Shown here: piece by piece, positions 50,410 through 61,235 of the stretch
Position numbering within the stretch: the first letter of the stretch is position 1
Layout: each line of letters begins with the position of its first letter
Source: Vitis vinifera
Taxonomy: Eukaryota; Streptophyta; Magnoliopsida; Vitales; Vitaceae
DNA: 64,000 nucleotides
Assembly (NCBI RefSeq): GCF_030704535.1
Contig: NC_081820.1
Span: forward strand, 19,843,001 to 19,907,000
Direction: 5' to 3'
The notes under the pieces: model-generated
The model's input: only the letters and a program-made list of their open reading frames with translations
Database searches by the model: none
What the model was told of the DNA's origin: nothing
Made by a program: the position numbers and the translations under genes

Positions 50410-50589
50410 TGAATTCATGTTGATATTTCACATTTTGATAATGTAGTTGGATGGTTTGTTATATGTAATTGGATAGCTTCATATATGTAGTTAGACATTT
50501 TGATAAATGTAGTTGGACAGGTTGATATATCTACTTGGATATTTTGATGAATGTTGTTCGATAGTTATGTATACAATTGACCTTTTAAA
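50410..50589. other. 3' flank of the Ulp1-like gene with short GTAGTTGGA repeats
   Basis: Diverged short direct repeats on TATATGTAGTTGGATAG (about 50,440-50,580) lead into the 74-bp array. Probably Ulp1 3' UTR. Confidence 0.5.
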
Positions 50590-51660
50590 CTAAACTTCAA
50601 TGTTGTCAAGTTGTTATGTGTACAAACTTGAAGGTAATTAAGTCCACAGTCTTAATAGAACACATGAACTTAACTACTATCAAGTTAACTGTGAACAAAC
50701 TTGATAGATGTTAAGTCGAAATCTATTCCAGAATAACATATTTAATTTGGACTTAACAGGTATCAAGTTGATCTTCTATAGACTCATAAGAAGTTGTGTC
50801 TGCAATTGCCATTTTTACCTGAACTTAACTATTGTTAAGTTATTTTATGAACAAACTTGAAGGTAGTTAAGTTCACAGTCTTCAGACAAAAACTGAACTT
50901 AACTATTGTCAAGTTGTTTTATGAACAAACTTGAAGGTAGTTAAGTTCACAGTCTTCAGACAAAACCTGAACTTAACTATTGTTAAGTTATTTTATGAAC
51001 AAACTTGAAGGTAGTTAAGTTCACAGTCTTCAGACAAAAACTGAACTTAACTATTGTCACGTTGTTTTATGAACAAACTTGAAGGTAGTTAAGTTCACAG
51101 TCTTCAGACAAAACCTGAACTTAACTATTGTTAAGTTATTTTATGAACAAACTTGAAGGTAGTTAAGTTCACAGTCTTCAGACAAAAACTGAACTTAACT
51201 ATTGTCACGTTGTTTTATGAACAAACTTGAAGGTAGTTAAGTTCACAGTCTTCAGACAAAACCTGAACTTAACTGTCCACAGTCTTCAGACAAAACCTGA
51301 ACTTAACTATTGTCAAGTTATTTTATGAACAAACTTGAAGGTAGTTAAGTCCACAGTCTTCAGACAAAACCTAAACTTAACTATTGTCAAGTTGTTTTAT
51401 GTATAAACTTGAAGGTAGTTAAGTCCACAGTCTTTAGACAAATCCTGAACTTAACTATTGTCAAGTTGTTTTATGTACCAACTTGAAGGCAGTTAAGTCA
51501 ACGGTCTTTAGACAAAACTTGAACTTAACCATTGTCAAGTTGTTTTATGTACAAACTTGAAGGTAGTTAAGTCTACAGTCTTCAGACAAAACCTGAACTT
51601 AACTATTGTCAAGTTCCTTATCAATAAACGTGAGAACAATTGAGTCCATAGTTTGAGAAT
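50590..51660. repeat. 74-bp tandem array with 148-bp higher-order pattern
   Basis: Units start at 50821, 50895, 50969, 51043, 51117 and 51191, each exactly 74 bp. A truncated 34-bp unit starts at 51265, and further 74-bp units start at 51299, 51373, 51447, 51521 and 51595. More diverged units precede 50,821. The first six alternate between two types: ATTGTTAAGTTATTTT (followed by AAAAACTG) and ATTGTCAAGTTGTTTT (followed by AAAACCTG). That gives a 148-bp dimer. Each unit carries four AACTTRA-type heptamers; the first type has a perfect 8-bp-arm palindrome, AACTTAAC-TATT-GTTAAGTT. The array lies between the converging MULE genes. Confidence 0.95.
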
Positions 51661-51918
51661 AAACATGTAATTTTCATTTATACTTTATACATAACTCATC
51701 ATAACATATATAGACAAAAGTAACAAACATCTCCATTTATATGGTTATGCAAAAAAAAAGGGATCATTATTACAATATTCATCTATGTGCTTATCCTATC
51801 ACCTTATACAAAAAAGTAACTTACATTTCTGTTCACATGGGTACCAAAAAAACAAAAAAGCTCACTATTACAATTTTCATTCCATGTAAGTTCATAGAGT
51901 GCCAAAGCTATCATGATA

Positions 51919-54900
51919 TCAAGGGATTGGTCGTTTGCATGTTTTCCGATTATGCCCATATTGACCACATCGACTACAACAAGATGTGCGCTTGCCCTCT
52001 CCATCAGAAGGAATTCTTACTTTCCTTGGTCTTCCTGTTGGGCGTCTTGTTTTAGGTGGTAACACAACTTTGTCACGAATATGATTAGGTACTACCCAAT
52101 CTATTTCATTTCCAGTTGGATAAATACACTCTGAATATGAAGATAACAATGCTTTAGTAGTAAAATACTTGGAGCACAAAGTGTAACATGAAATGTTGTA
52201 AAATCTACAAGCAGCAATAGCATGTGCACATGGAATATGATCAAGATCAAATTGTCGACATGTGCATGAACGAGTGTCTAAATTCACTTGAGCACTAATG
52301 CCAGCATAGTTAACATTACACTCTTTGGAGTTGATAGGTTCCACTAGATATGTTGCTGACATATTATACCTAGAACGAAGTTCTCCATCAGCCCACATGG
52401 TAAGTTCAGTTGACATTGACATTGCTTGTTGTTGACGAGTCACAAACCATTTTTGAAGTAAGTTTCTCAATTCTTCAACCAATTGCAAAACCGGAAGATC
52501 TCTAGCATTTTTCAACACAACATTAAGGCTTTCAACGATCCCTGTCGTCATGATATTATATCTTTTTCCGGTAGAATATGAACGTGTCCATCGATCAACA
52601 CCTATATCCATCAAATATCTTGCTGCTCTTGGGTCAATCATCTCTAGTTGCCCAAATATAAAATTAAACTCTGAAACACGATAAGCATGGGCAGCATCAT
52701 GGAACAACTTATGAATTGCAGGATTCTTGAACTTTGTCTTCAAATTTTGTCCAACGTGATAAGTGCAGACACCATGCCTCGCATGGGGAAATACTTTATG
52801 TACTGCTTTCTCAATGCTACCATGTCGATCTGATATCACAAACAAATCATCAATGTGTCCAATTGCATCATGTAGTTTTTGTAAAAACCACTCCCATGAG
52901 GCATCATTTTCTGAATCACCAATCCCAAAGGCTAAAGGGTATATCTGATTGTTGCCATCTTTACACGCTGCAATAAATAAAGTCCCGAAGTACTTTGCTT
53001 TCAAAAATGTCCCATCAACTGCAACCACAGGCCTTATTGATGTGTGAAACCCAGCAAGAGATGCACCAATCGACATAAAAAAGTATTTGAATTGATTATC
53101 ACAATCAGTAACTATATCAGTAATGGTACCAGAATTTTTTTGCTCTAAAACATAGCAATAGGATGGTAAAGTGTTATAAGACTCCTCAGGTGATCCCTTA
53201 ATAGAACCTAGAGCAAGTTCTTTGGCTCTCCATGCCTTATCATAACTGATTTGAATGCCCTACTGCTTTCGAATGTCTGCTACAATGTCTTTTGGTCGAA
53301 ATTCACAACCAATCCCTTGATATGTTTCTCTTATACTCTCACCAATCAACCAACTACTTGCATGTCGATTGTCACGAGACATCATATCTAACCGACAAGT
53401 GTGTGTTGAATAGAATTTCATTATTTGAAACATATTGGAAATCCCCAACTTGGTAGCACGAACTCGCCACTTGCATTCTTTATCAAAACATTCAACAAGC
53501 AATAACTTAGTAGTGGATTTAGTTGTTTTGAACTCAAACTTCATTTTCAGAGCCATCATATACAACTTCCTTTGTAATTCTTTCTTACTTGAGTAAATTT
53601 GGTGTTTTTCTAGATGGTCATCACTAATTCCACTAACTATAGGTTGTTGCATCATGTTTTGTCTTTCATTTGCTACATCTTCGATTATAGTGGGATTGTC
53701 ATGAATGAACCCATCACTTGTATCAATCATGGTCAAGATTTCTGCACTCTGAGCTGAACCAGTTCTGAATGAGCCAATTTGGGTCACTTGCTTATCACTA
53801 GTAGGGTTAGTACTCATTCTATAATCCTCCTCATTAATTGCAGTCTCATTCATGTTCCAATCATGAACTTTATACCCTTCAAGTGACTCATTTTGAAATC
53901 TTGGTCCATTTTCACCATCAACAGTAAGAGTTTCAACTGAATCACAATGAATGTGTCTACTTTTATGCATCAACATTGAGTCCCCATTCAATTCTTTATC
54001 AATCTCAGAAGACATATGACATTCGAAATAAGAATTGCAAATTGATTTCTGATTGTGATTATCAATTCTCTTTTCAACTGTGATGCACAATGGAACAGAC
54101 AACTTACCATTTGTACAATTTAAACCAATAAAGAATTTCACATCCCCATCATCAGTTAGTTGTATAGGACTTGTGGGTATGTTGGCATTGAATACATACT
54201 TCATTGAAAGAAAACAATTTGTTGGATCTAGCTTCAAAATATGATGGACAACCCCTAATAACTCTTTATATGATATAGTTTTCGGGATCTCAATGCCTTT
54301 ACCTTTACTTCCTTCGAAATAGAAAACATTTCCATCTCGTACCCATTCTCCTTCATATAAAAGCATTATTCTTACTTCATCAACCACTGAAATAACAGAA
54401 TAATTCAATTAGTGGCATCAACAAACAATATTAGAATATTTTTTAGTTACATCATAGCATTAGCACCAATAAGTAGGTATTAATTTTAAAAAACTCATTC
54501 ATTATTAAATACATATTATTTCATTACACATATTTATTTTTTTAATAAACAACAAATAAATAACATTATTAATCATCTTTACTACCTCAAATAATACCAA
54601 TAATGATATAGAAATACAATGTATATAGTTATTAAATAAATTCAGACATTGTAACTCTAAACTATTTTAAACAATAAAAATATATTTATTTACTAAAAGA
54701 TTGGTTATGTTGTAATTTATTTAATGTCAAGGCTAATTTGCAAATGATTCAACTCAAATTGAGTATAATTAAATACAATAACAATAATATAATGTTACTA
54801 TAAAATAACTATATACAATCTTAACTTACTTCAAGTTCAACTTAACACACGTCAAGTTCAACTTAATATCCGTAAGGTTTTGATATATAACTAAAAAAGA

Positions 54901-55034
54901 TAACTTTATATATTATGTCAAAACCCTATTAACACATATATTTACATCTATATAAAGCACAAATATGCAAACAATACCAAAACCATCATAAAATTCCATA
55001 AGTTTTATTACTTACCATCATTTGATTTTTCCAT
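51919..55034 (-). pseudogene. MULE transposase (MuDR-type), one in-frame stop
   Basis: Two exons: 55034-55016 (MEKSND plus one base) and 54386-51919, joined across a GT/AG intron, about 828 codons. The N-terminal part (about residues 1-120) is a plant-MuDR N-terminal domain. Around residue 300 is the MuDR DNA-binding zinc region (CFDKECKWRVRA ... THTC). The catalytic DDE core has Asp in VVAVDGTFLK, Asp in VISDRHGSIEKAV and Glu in TTGIVESLN. A SWIM zinc finger follows (CTCRQFDLDHIPCAHAIA), then a C-terminal CCHC knuckle (CSRCGQYGHNRKTC). A single TAG at 53,260-53,262 interrupts the frame just after the DNA-binding region, where relatives have a Tyr codon. Everything else is open in one frame. 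It cuts and inserts elements with matching inverted repeats. Confidence 0.9.
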
Positions 55035-55445
55035 ATAGACAATGTTTCTCCACGCTACACTTTTTAAGCTGATTGTTTCCTTCTTTTAATCCCTTTTTTC
55101 ATGGCTGTAAATGATATTAAAAAAATTATAACAATTTCAAACTTATTTAAATATTTACTACATCTCATTAAATGTTTGAAAATATTCAATAAATAAAACA
55201 TGAAAGAAAAAAATATGGAAAAATAAAAATAAACGTACACTGTTTATCCAACCACAACTTAAAGCGCTTTAAGTTGAAGAAATCTGAAGAGAAACTGTGT
55301 GAGACTTGAAGAAATGCATTGAAAAGAGAGAAAGAGAATAACATGAGAAAATGAAAAAAATGAGAAAGTGGCAGAAATAATAAAAAGGAGGTGAATGGAG
55401 GGAAATAAAATTAGAATGGGAGGGAAAAAGGAATTGATGTAGCTG
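55035..55445. other. MULE right subterminal region
   Basis: AT-rich non-coding DNA between the transposase start and the right inverted repeat, presumably carrying the transposase promoter. No clear TATA box was assigned. Confidence 0.4.
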
Positions 55446-55548
55446 AGGGGTATTTTTGTCCAGATCGGGCCATTTTGGAGGCTATTAAAACTGGGGGGTT
55501 AATTTTGCAATATTGAGGGATTTTTGTCCTTTTTGATCAGGTTTTCCC
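55446..55548 (-). repeat. right terminal inverted repeat of the MULE
   Basis: Inverse partner of 32,947-33,049. It is followed directly by the second copy of the target-site duplication TAAATTTTT. Confidence 0.9.
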
Positions 55549-55718
55549 TAAATTTTTTTATTAAATTTAATTATTAATAATTTGATGATAATTAGAATTG
55601 GATTATTTTATAGAAAAATTGAAATTTTTTTTTAAAATCACTACCACATACAATCTTCCACTTTATTTATTTTATTGGAAGGGAAAAAGGCAGAGAAATT
55701 GACAAGTCCATAAACTTT

Positions 55719-56708
55719 CTAAGCCATGAAATTTTTTACACGGCCAAACAAGGCCTTAGCTTTGGAGGAATCATAGAGCTCTATCACATGGCAATCTCCC
55801 CTCACGAACACTGCTTCCACCTCTATCCCATTTCCCTTTAACATATCAACGAACTCCACCTGGCGGTCATGCAACAAATCCCCCTCACAGCCCGCCACCA
55901 AAAATTTCCATCCCACCCGTCCGATCTTTGAACAGTGTTCTGAGGCATTCTTCGCCATCGGATTGCTATACTCGTGATCACGGTCAACGCCCTCTGGCAG
56001 TGCTAATTCCCACATCAAATCAGTAGAACAAAGAGGCATTACACCGTCATTTTCCAACCTCACCTCTGACCCACTTCTGTGGATCCCACCAAAAAATGGA
56101 TGGTGCAAGATCAGCCCTCTGATCTTCAACGGTTCAAGATCTGCAACCGAATCCGCCATATGTATACCCGCGAAGTACGCTAGGTTTCCTCCAGCGCTGC
56201 TTCCCATGAGAAAACAGCGAGACACGTCAGCATATTCCGACACCCAAGCCTCTCCGCTGCTCTTGATCCACTTCAGCGCCTCCACTCCGTCCTCGTAGGC
56301 CGCCGGAAGCCGGTGCTCAGGCGCCAGCCTGTACTCCACGGAGACGACGACGGCACCGATCTCCGCCGCCATGAGAGCGCAGAGATCATGAAAAATGGTG
56401 GTAGCGGCGCTGCAGATCACGAAACCGCCGCCGTGGAAATAAACGATAAGGGGCAGCTTTCTTGCAGCTCCAGCGGCAGGAGGGGTAGAATCCCTTGCTT
56501 CTCGGGGCAGGAAAACCCTGACCCAAATGTTCTTATCTGGGTTGATGGTGATATCTTTGGAGAGCACTGGGATGTCGGTGGTGTGATCAGGTGATGGAGC
56601 TGTGGAGGGTAAGGTGACGGGCCTGGTGACGGAGCCGTCGGGGTTGTTGACCATCTTGAGATAGTCATTGAAATTGGGTACTGCAGGGTGCTCTGGCATG
56701 TTGATCAC
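55719..56708 (-). CDS. class-I carboxylesterase (CXE), copy 3
   Basis: Intronless, 329 aa, one residue shorter than CXE1 near the N-terminus. It is otherwise colinear with CXE1, with scattered substitutions. HGGGF is at 92-96, the nucleophile is Ser171 in GSSAG, the probable triad Asp is D277 and the His is H307 (GDCHVIELY). No signal peptide. The start ATG at 56708 aligns two codons before the copy-1 start context (MINMPEHPAV against MSDYPAIPKP). It has a TATA box like CXE1, but conserved upstream sequence lies about 225 bp further away because of an insertion. Its 3' flank holds the MULE, whose right inverted repeat ends only 170 bp after the stop. Function as for CXE1; the frame is intact. 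Confidence 0.93.
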   Translation of the reverse strand: MINMPEHPAVPNFNDYLKMVNNPDGSVTRPVTLPSTAPSPDHTTDIPVLSKDITINPDKNIWVRVFLPREARDSTPPAAGAARKLPLIVYFHGGGFVICSAATTIFHDLCALMAAEIGAVVVSVEYRLAPEHRLPAAYEDGVEALKWIKSSGEAWVSEYADVSRCFLMGSSAGGNLAYFAGIHMADSVADLEPLKIRGLILHHPFFGGIHRSGSEVRLENDGVMPLCSTDLMWELALPEGVDRDHEYSNPMAKNASEHCSKIGRVGWKFLVAGCEGDLLHDRQVEFVDMLKGNGIEVEAVFVRGDCHVIELYDSSKAKALFGRVKNFMA

Positions 56709-56760
56709 TGTAATATTTGTGGGTAGTCTGGTAATGAGCTAAAGGATAGTCACTACAAGA

Positions 56761-56770
56761 TATATTTATA
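56761..56770 (-). promoter_or_regulatory. TATA box of CXE3
   Basis: Minus-strand TATAAATATA lies about 55-60 bp upstream of the CXE3 ATG, matching the CXE1 element in position and context. Confidence 0.6.
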
Positions 56771-56772
56771 GA

Positions 56773-57769
56773 GTTATGGCCTATGGGATTAAAACCGTGT
56801 TTGGAAACCCTAATTTGAAAATCCAATTCATCATCATGGCCTCATACAAAAATACTTTATTATTTTTTTATAAAAATAATAATTTATTTTAAAACATATA
56901 GTTAATAATTGAAATAATTAAAAATAATAAAAAAAACAGGTTACTTACAAAGAAAAAATCATGAGAAAAGACAAATTCATAAATATATTTTGTATTCATA
57001 CCGAAGAGTAAAGGGGACAAGGATGTGTGCAATCAACAATGTTAATCGAGTGACAGCATGATTGCTTGTTGGTGTTCCCATGATCATTCATTATTATTAC
57101 TTTGAATGGCATAAAATTTCATTGGAAATTAAAAGTATATTTTATAATTTATTGGACTTAGGCTTATCAAAATAATTCTAAAAATAGAATAGGTGTACTA
57201 ACTTTCCATATGCAGCAGCGCAGTGCCAGTCCAAATAATCAGAGGTGTATAGAAGTCCTCAGTATGGCCCCATATCCCTTTCGACTCTTCACGGGTCGAT
57301 TCACTTCACCTATCAGATGACTTTGTGATAGAAAACGGCCTTATATTTGTCGGCCATTGTTTAAGCAACTTGGGGACTGGCCAGCCCCACATCGATTGTT
57401 TGTAGCTCATACACTTGCAAGCTAGCAATGAACATAGATATTCAAATACGTACCTCACCAAAACGTCAAGATCGATTTTGTTGGTTGTGGAAGGACAAAA
57501 GCTAAAAGTACCGTCAATGAGTTCCATTAAAAGTATAGTTTAAAGTGGGATAACCCCAAGGCATACCCTATTTGTTGTTCAACATTGAGGTTGAGGTGCA
57601 AGTTACGTAAAGGGTCGGAGAGATCAGTCTTTTTCTTTTCGATTTGATGTTGATTTGAATAAATCAAAGTAACGTAAGGAATAATGAGAAGAAAAGTCAT
57701 GCATTTTGATTGCCTTATTCATCACGGCGCCACCAACATATCATTCTTGATTCTTACCTAGAATAACAT
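56773..57769. other. CXE3 upstream region
   Basis: 56,773-56,996 has no counterpart at CXE1. From about 56,999 the block ACCGAAGAGTAAAGGGGA resumes the match with 19,134 onward. No gene is recognised in the rest. Confidence 0.5.
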
Positions 57770-60480
57770 TAGTGTTGAACCAGACTCAAACTACACCGAG
57801 TCATGAATCTGCTGCTGCACCAATTGGAATCAAATTGGACGACATCAATTATGCACTTTGGTCCTATGTTGTTGAGATGTATAGCTCGGGCAAAGAAAAG
57901 TTGGGGTATATAAATGGTGATTTTCCTAAGGCCCCGAGAGACAAATCCTAATTTAAGAAGATGGAGAACTGAAAATGCAGTGGTGAAGGGATGGTTGATT
58001 AATTCTATGGACCCAAAACTGATCAGCAACTACATCATATTTCCAAATGCAAAAGCGGTATGGGATACCATCGCCACAACATATTTTGATGGTACCGACG
58101 CCTCACAAGTTTATGATCTCAAGAGGAAAGTGACGAGACTCCAGCAAGGCGGGGGATCTATCGAAACATATTACAACAATCTTCAAGGCCTATGGAGGGA
58201 AATTGATTTTTGTCGCCCAAATCCAATGAAATGTGAAATTAGTTGTTTTTCAATTTACACGAGTAAGATTTTAGGTGTGAAACCTGCGTTGAAGTGATCG
58301 AGAGTCATCATATACCTTACCCAATAAGGTTGAAAAAATGTGAGACTCCTTTTACTTTAATTCATTTAGACGTTTGGGTCCTTGCTCCCATTTTAATTTC
58401 TTCGTATTAGATGGTTTGTGACTTTTGTAGATGATTGTATACGTATGACTTGACTTTATTTGATGAAAAATAAGCATGAAGTGTTTGGAATTTTTCAATC
58501 TTTCCATTATATGATAAAGACACATTTCTATGATAAACTACAAATTCTTGGATCTGATAATGGTGAGGAATAAGACAATAATGAGTTTCAAGAATATTTC
58601 CAAGCACATGGTCTTTATCATTAGATCACTTGTTCTCAAACACCACAACAAAATGGGGTTGTAAATAAGAATTAAAATTTATTGATAAATACAAATATGC
58701 TGGTACTTGGATTTACGAATATATCGAAAATATCGGAAAAACATTAGTGGATATTTTGACAAAAATATCAGTGAGGTGAAAATTATTCAATATTCACATG
58801 AATGTTTGAAAAAACTTCAAAAAAAAAAAAAAAGAAGAAGATAAAATAATTAACTTATGCTAATTTTTCTAATTTTTTTAATAAAAATTTGATAAATATT
58901 ATCTTTAATCGTACATATAATATTTATCAAATTTTTATAAAAAAATTAGCATTAATTCTTTTAATATATTCACATTAATTTATTTTAAAAATTAAAACAC
59001 TTTTATTAAAACACATGTTTATTACATTTTAAATAAAAAATTAAATTGATTTGTATAAAATATTTTATTTGAGATTTGATTTCTAAAAATTTATTACAAG
59101 TGACAATTTTTCTATTAAAGTAATTTATTTAAATAATTGAAATTATTATTAGTTTATCTTATCAAATTAATTTTAATTTATAAAAATATTAGGACTTCAT
59201 TAATTTTTTTATATTGTAGTAATTTTTGAGTAAAATTATATTTTTAATATTTTAAAATAAAAATGTTTAAAATTAAACGGATAAAAAAAGAATGAGGTGA
59301 TAGTAATTTTTTAAAATAACATTAATTAATGAGATAAATATAAAAAGTAGTTAAAAATAAAATGATAGTACATATTTAAAATAAAAAATAAATTAAAAAT
59401 GAATAATTAAAAAATAAAAAAGGATAAATATTTTTTAAAAAAAGCTTTCAAAAAAATCTCTGATAATTTCTAGATATATACGATATATTCGTCGATATAG
59501 ACGATATATTTGTCAATATATACGATATATTCCGTCGATATATCCGATATATTCGTGATATATCCGATATATTCGTGATATATCCGATATATTAGTCGAT
59601 ATATCCGATATATTCGTGATATATCCGATATATTCATCGATATATCCGATATATTCGTCGATATATCCGATATATTCGTCGATATATTCGATATATTGCT
59701 GATATATCGTCATATATCTCCGATATTTTGACAGCCTTCCTCTGCTACTCTACGCGTCGCTTCTGATTTTTTCGTCGATTTATCGGTTCCAAACTGATAT
59801 ATTGCCAATATTTATATGATTTTCCCGATATTTTTTCGATATTTCTTCTATTCAATAATCAATGCTCAATATCCTTTTGGGGCCGTTTGATATCCGATAT
59901 ATTGGCGAAATATCGCCGATAAAAATTGATTTTTCAATTCATGGTTGTAAAACAAAAAAACAGACATATTCTCTAAACAACTCGAGCACTTTTAACTGCA
60001 GCTCATGCACCCTGACGTTGTTGGACATATGCAGTTGTTATTGTTATCTACTTGCTAAATTGAAAGTCATCTCAAGTCTTGAACTTGGAAACTCCACTAG
60101 AAGCCCTTGCTCATCGTGTACCATTGCCCTTTGTCTTAATGCTTCGTCGCGAATATTTGGATGTGCTTACGTTCATCTTCACAAAAACTAGCGTACAAAA
60201 CTTGATCCTTGTGTTGTACCTTGCGTTTTTTTGGGTTACAAAGCACATAAGAAAGGCTATCGGTGTTATAATCCCACTACAAGATGTCTTTATACCACAA
60301 TGGATGTCACTTTTCTTGAATCTGAAACTTTTTTTCCTAAACAAGATACTTATTCTTCTCTTCAGGGGGAGCTACCAAGTAAATAACAAAATTGGGAAAA
60401 CTAGCCAGGCTTTAATAATATGAACATGGAAAGCAATCAAAAGGATGACACAGATGACACAACTAGAAATGATGAAGCTC
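57770..60480 (+). mobile_element. Ty1/copia remnant, split by an AT-rich insertion
   Basis: Fossil. The left part (about 57.78-58.3 kb) is copia gag of the UBN2 type (VKGWLINSMDP, VWDTIATTYFDGTD). It is followed by an integrase-core trace (about 58.38-58.67 kb). A later trace at about 60.06-60.4 kb is the integrase C-terminal region (FGCAYVHLHKN). Between them lies about 1.3 kb of unrelated AT-rich DNA (about 58.68-59.99 kb) that I take to be an insertion. No LTRs were identified. Many breaks; old. Confidence 0.7.
59470..59720. repeat. GATATAT minisatellite
   Basis: About 12-13 imperfect units of about 20-21 bp alternating CGATATATCC and GATATATTCGT. It lies inside the AT-rich insertion in the copia remnant. 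Related scattered GATAT strings continue on both sides (58,715-58,785 and 59,790-59,920). Confidence 0.9.
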
Positions 60481-60484
60481 AACC

Positions 60485-60934
60485 TGTTGGAAAATTTTTA
60501 TATGGGCTAACATTAATTGAATAATTTGTATTTTCAAAAACGGGTTAATGGATAGTCTATTCTATGATGAACCCAATTAACTAGTGATCACATTTTGGAT
60601 TGGGTTTTGAATCTTTTGAGTAGAAGCTCAGTTGAGTGGCAAGTGTAGGCTATGGGTCTCATTGAAGCCCATTATGGGAGGGCCCAATGAGAATCCAATT
60701 TGAGTTATACTAAGTCCTCTCTCTAATCTAGATAAAAAAAAAAAGGTTTTTCTGTTTTCCCATAGAGCCACCATAGCTATTATCAAGATCATAGAGAGGA
60801 AGACTTGGTTGCAACAATCAATCATGGTTTTTTATCATGGCTCAAACAGGTATGATCTTTATAGTGATTTCCTATTGTTAGTATCCTTTAATCATGTATG
60901 ATTAATCTATGTGATTATGTAAATATTTAATGTG
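60485..60934 (+). repeat. possible LTR-like segment
   Basis: It begins TGTTGGAAAATTT and ends directly before TGGTATCAGAGCC, a Met-tRNA primer-binding sequence. The layout suits a 5' LTR, but the right end lacks the usual CA and no second copy is in the window. Confidence 0.3.
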
Positions 60935-61210
60935 TGGTATCAGAGCCGATCCCCTACCCCGGTGTGGGGGTTTGTTTGGCTCCGTAAGGGGTGTTTGTCT
61001 GTTTGAGCCCGCAATCCCATGGGACACAATGAGGACGTTGTGTTTGCATGGGGGATGTTTGTGATGTCCCACATTGGATAAGGGAGAATGTTCCTGGCGC
61101 TATATATGTAGAGAGGCTCCTCTTAACCAAGTAGATGCGTTTTAAAGCCGTGAGGGTCTCCTTGGGCCCAAAGCGGACAATATCTACATGGTTAGGTGCG
61201 GGTCGTTACA
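60935..61210 (+). mobile_element. TRIM-like miniature LTR retroelement piece
   Basis: 60,935 starts with the primer-binding site TGGTATCAGAGCC, followed by a short GC-rich internal part and a purine tract GCATGGGGGATG. A 151-bp LTR-like segment follows (61,060-61,210, TGTGATGTCCCACATTGG to GGTCGTTACA). Directly after it another primer-binding-like TGGTATCAGAGC occurs (61,213). There is no coding capacity. The pattern suggests a TRIM or a tandem TRIM remnant. Confidence 0.55.
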
Positions 61211-61235
61211 AATGGTATCAGAGCATATTCATTTT

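Larger units (their letters stand above)
32947..55548. mobile_element. Mutator-like element (KAONASHI-type MULE) with Ulp1 and transposase genes
   Basis: DNA transposon of 22,602 bp, of which 12,841 bp are a nested Athila-like element plus its target-site duplication. The ends are GGGATAACC and, inverted, GGGAAAACC. The 9-bp target-site duplication TAAATTTTT is at 32,938-32,946 and 55,549-55,557. The terminal inverted repeats extend about 103 bp. The cargo is a Ulp1/C48 cysteine protease gene (+) with a DUF1985-like N-terminal part, and a MULE transposase gene (-); the two converge on a 74-bp tandem array. MULEs with Ulp1-like genes are known in plants as KAONASHI elements. Both genes carry breaks, so this copy is unlikely to be autonomous. 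Confidence 0.9.

Noticed and set aside
50590-51660. Regular repeats that could suggest a CRISPR-like array
   Set aside because: Units are contiguous 74-bp tandem copies without unique spacers, inside a plant transposon; it is a satellite-like array.
60079-60423. Open frames at 60.1-60.4 kb as host genes
   Set aside because: The recognisable residues there belong to copia integrase in the remnant; no host gene evidence.
60935-61210. Cassandra-type TRIM carrying a 5S rRNA-like promoter
   Set aside because: I could not see the 5S internal promoter boxes; only a generic TRIM-like layout is supported.
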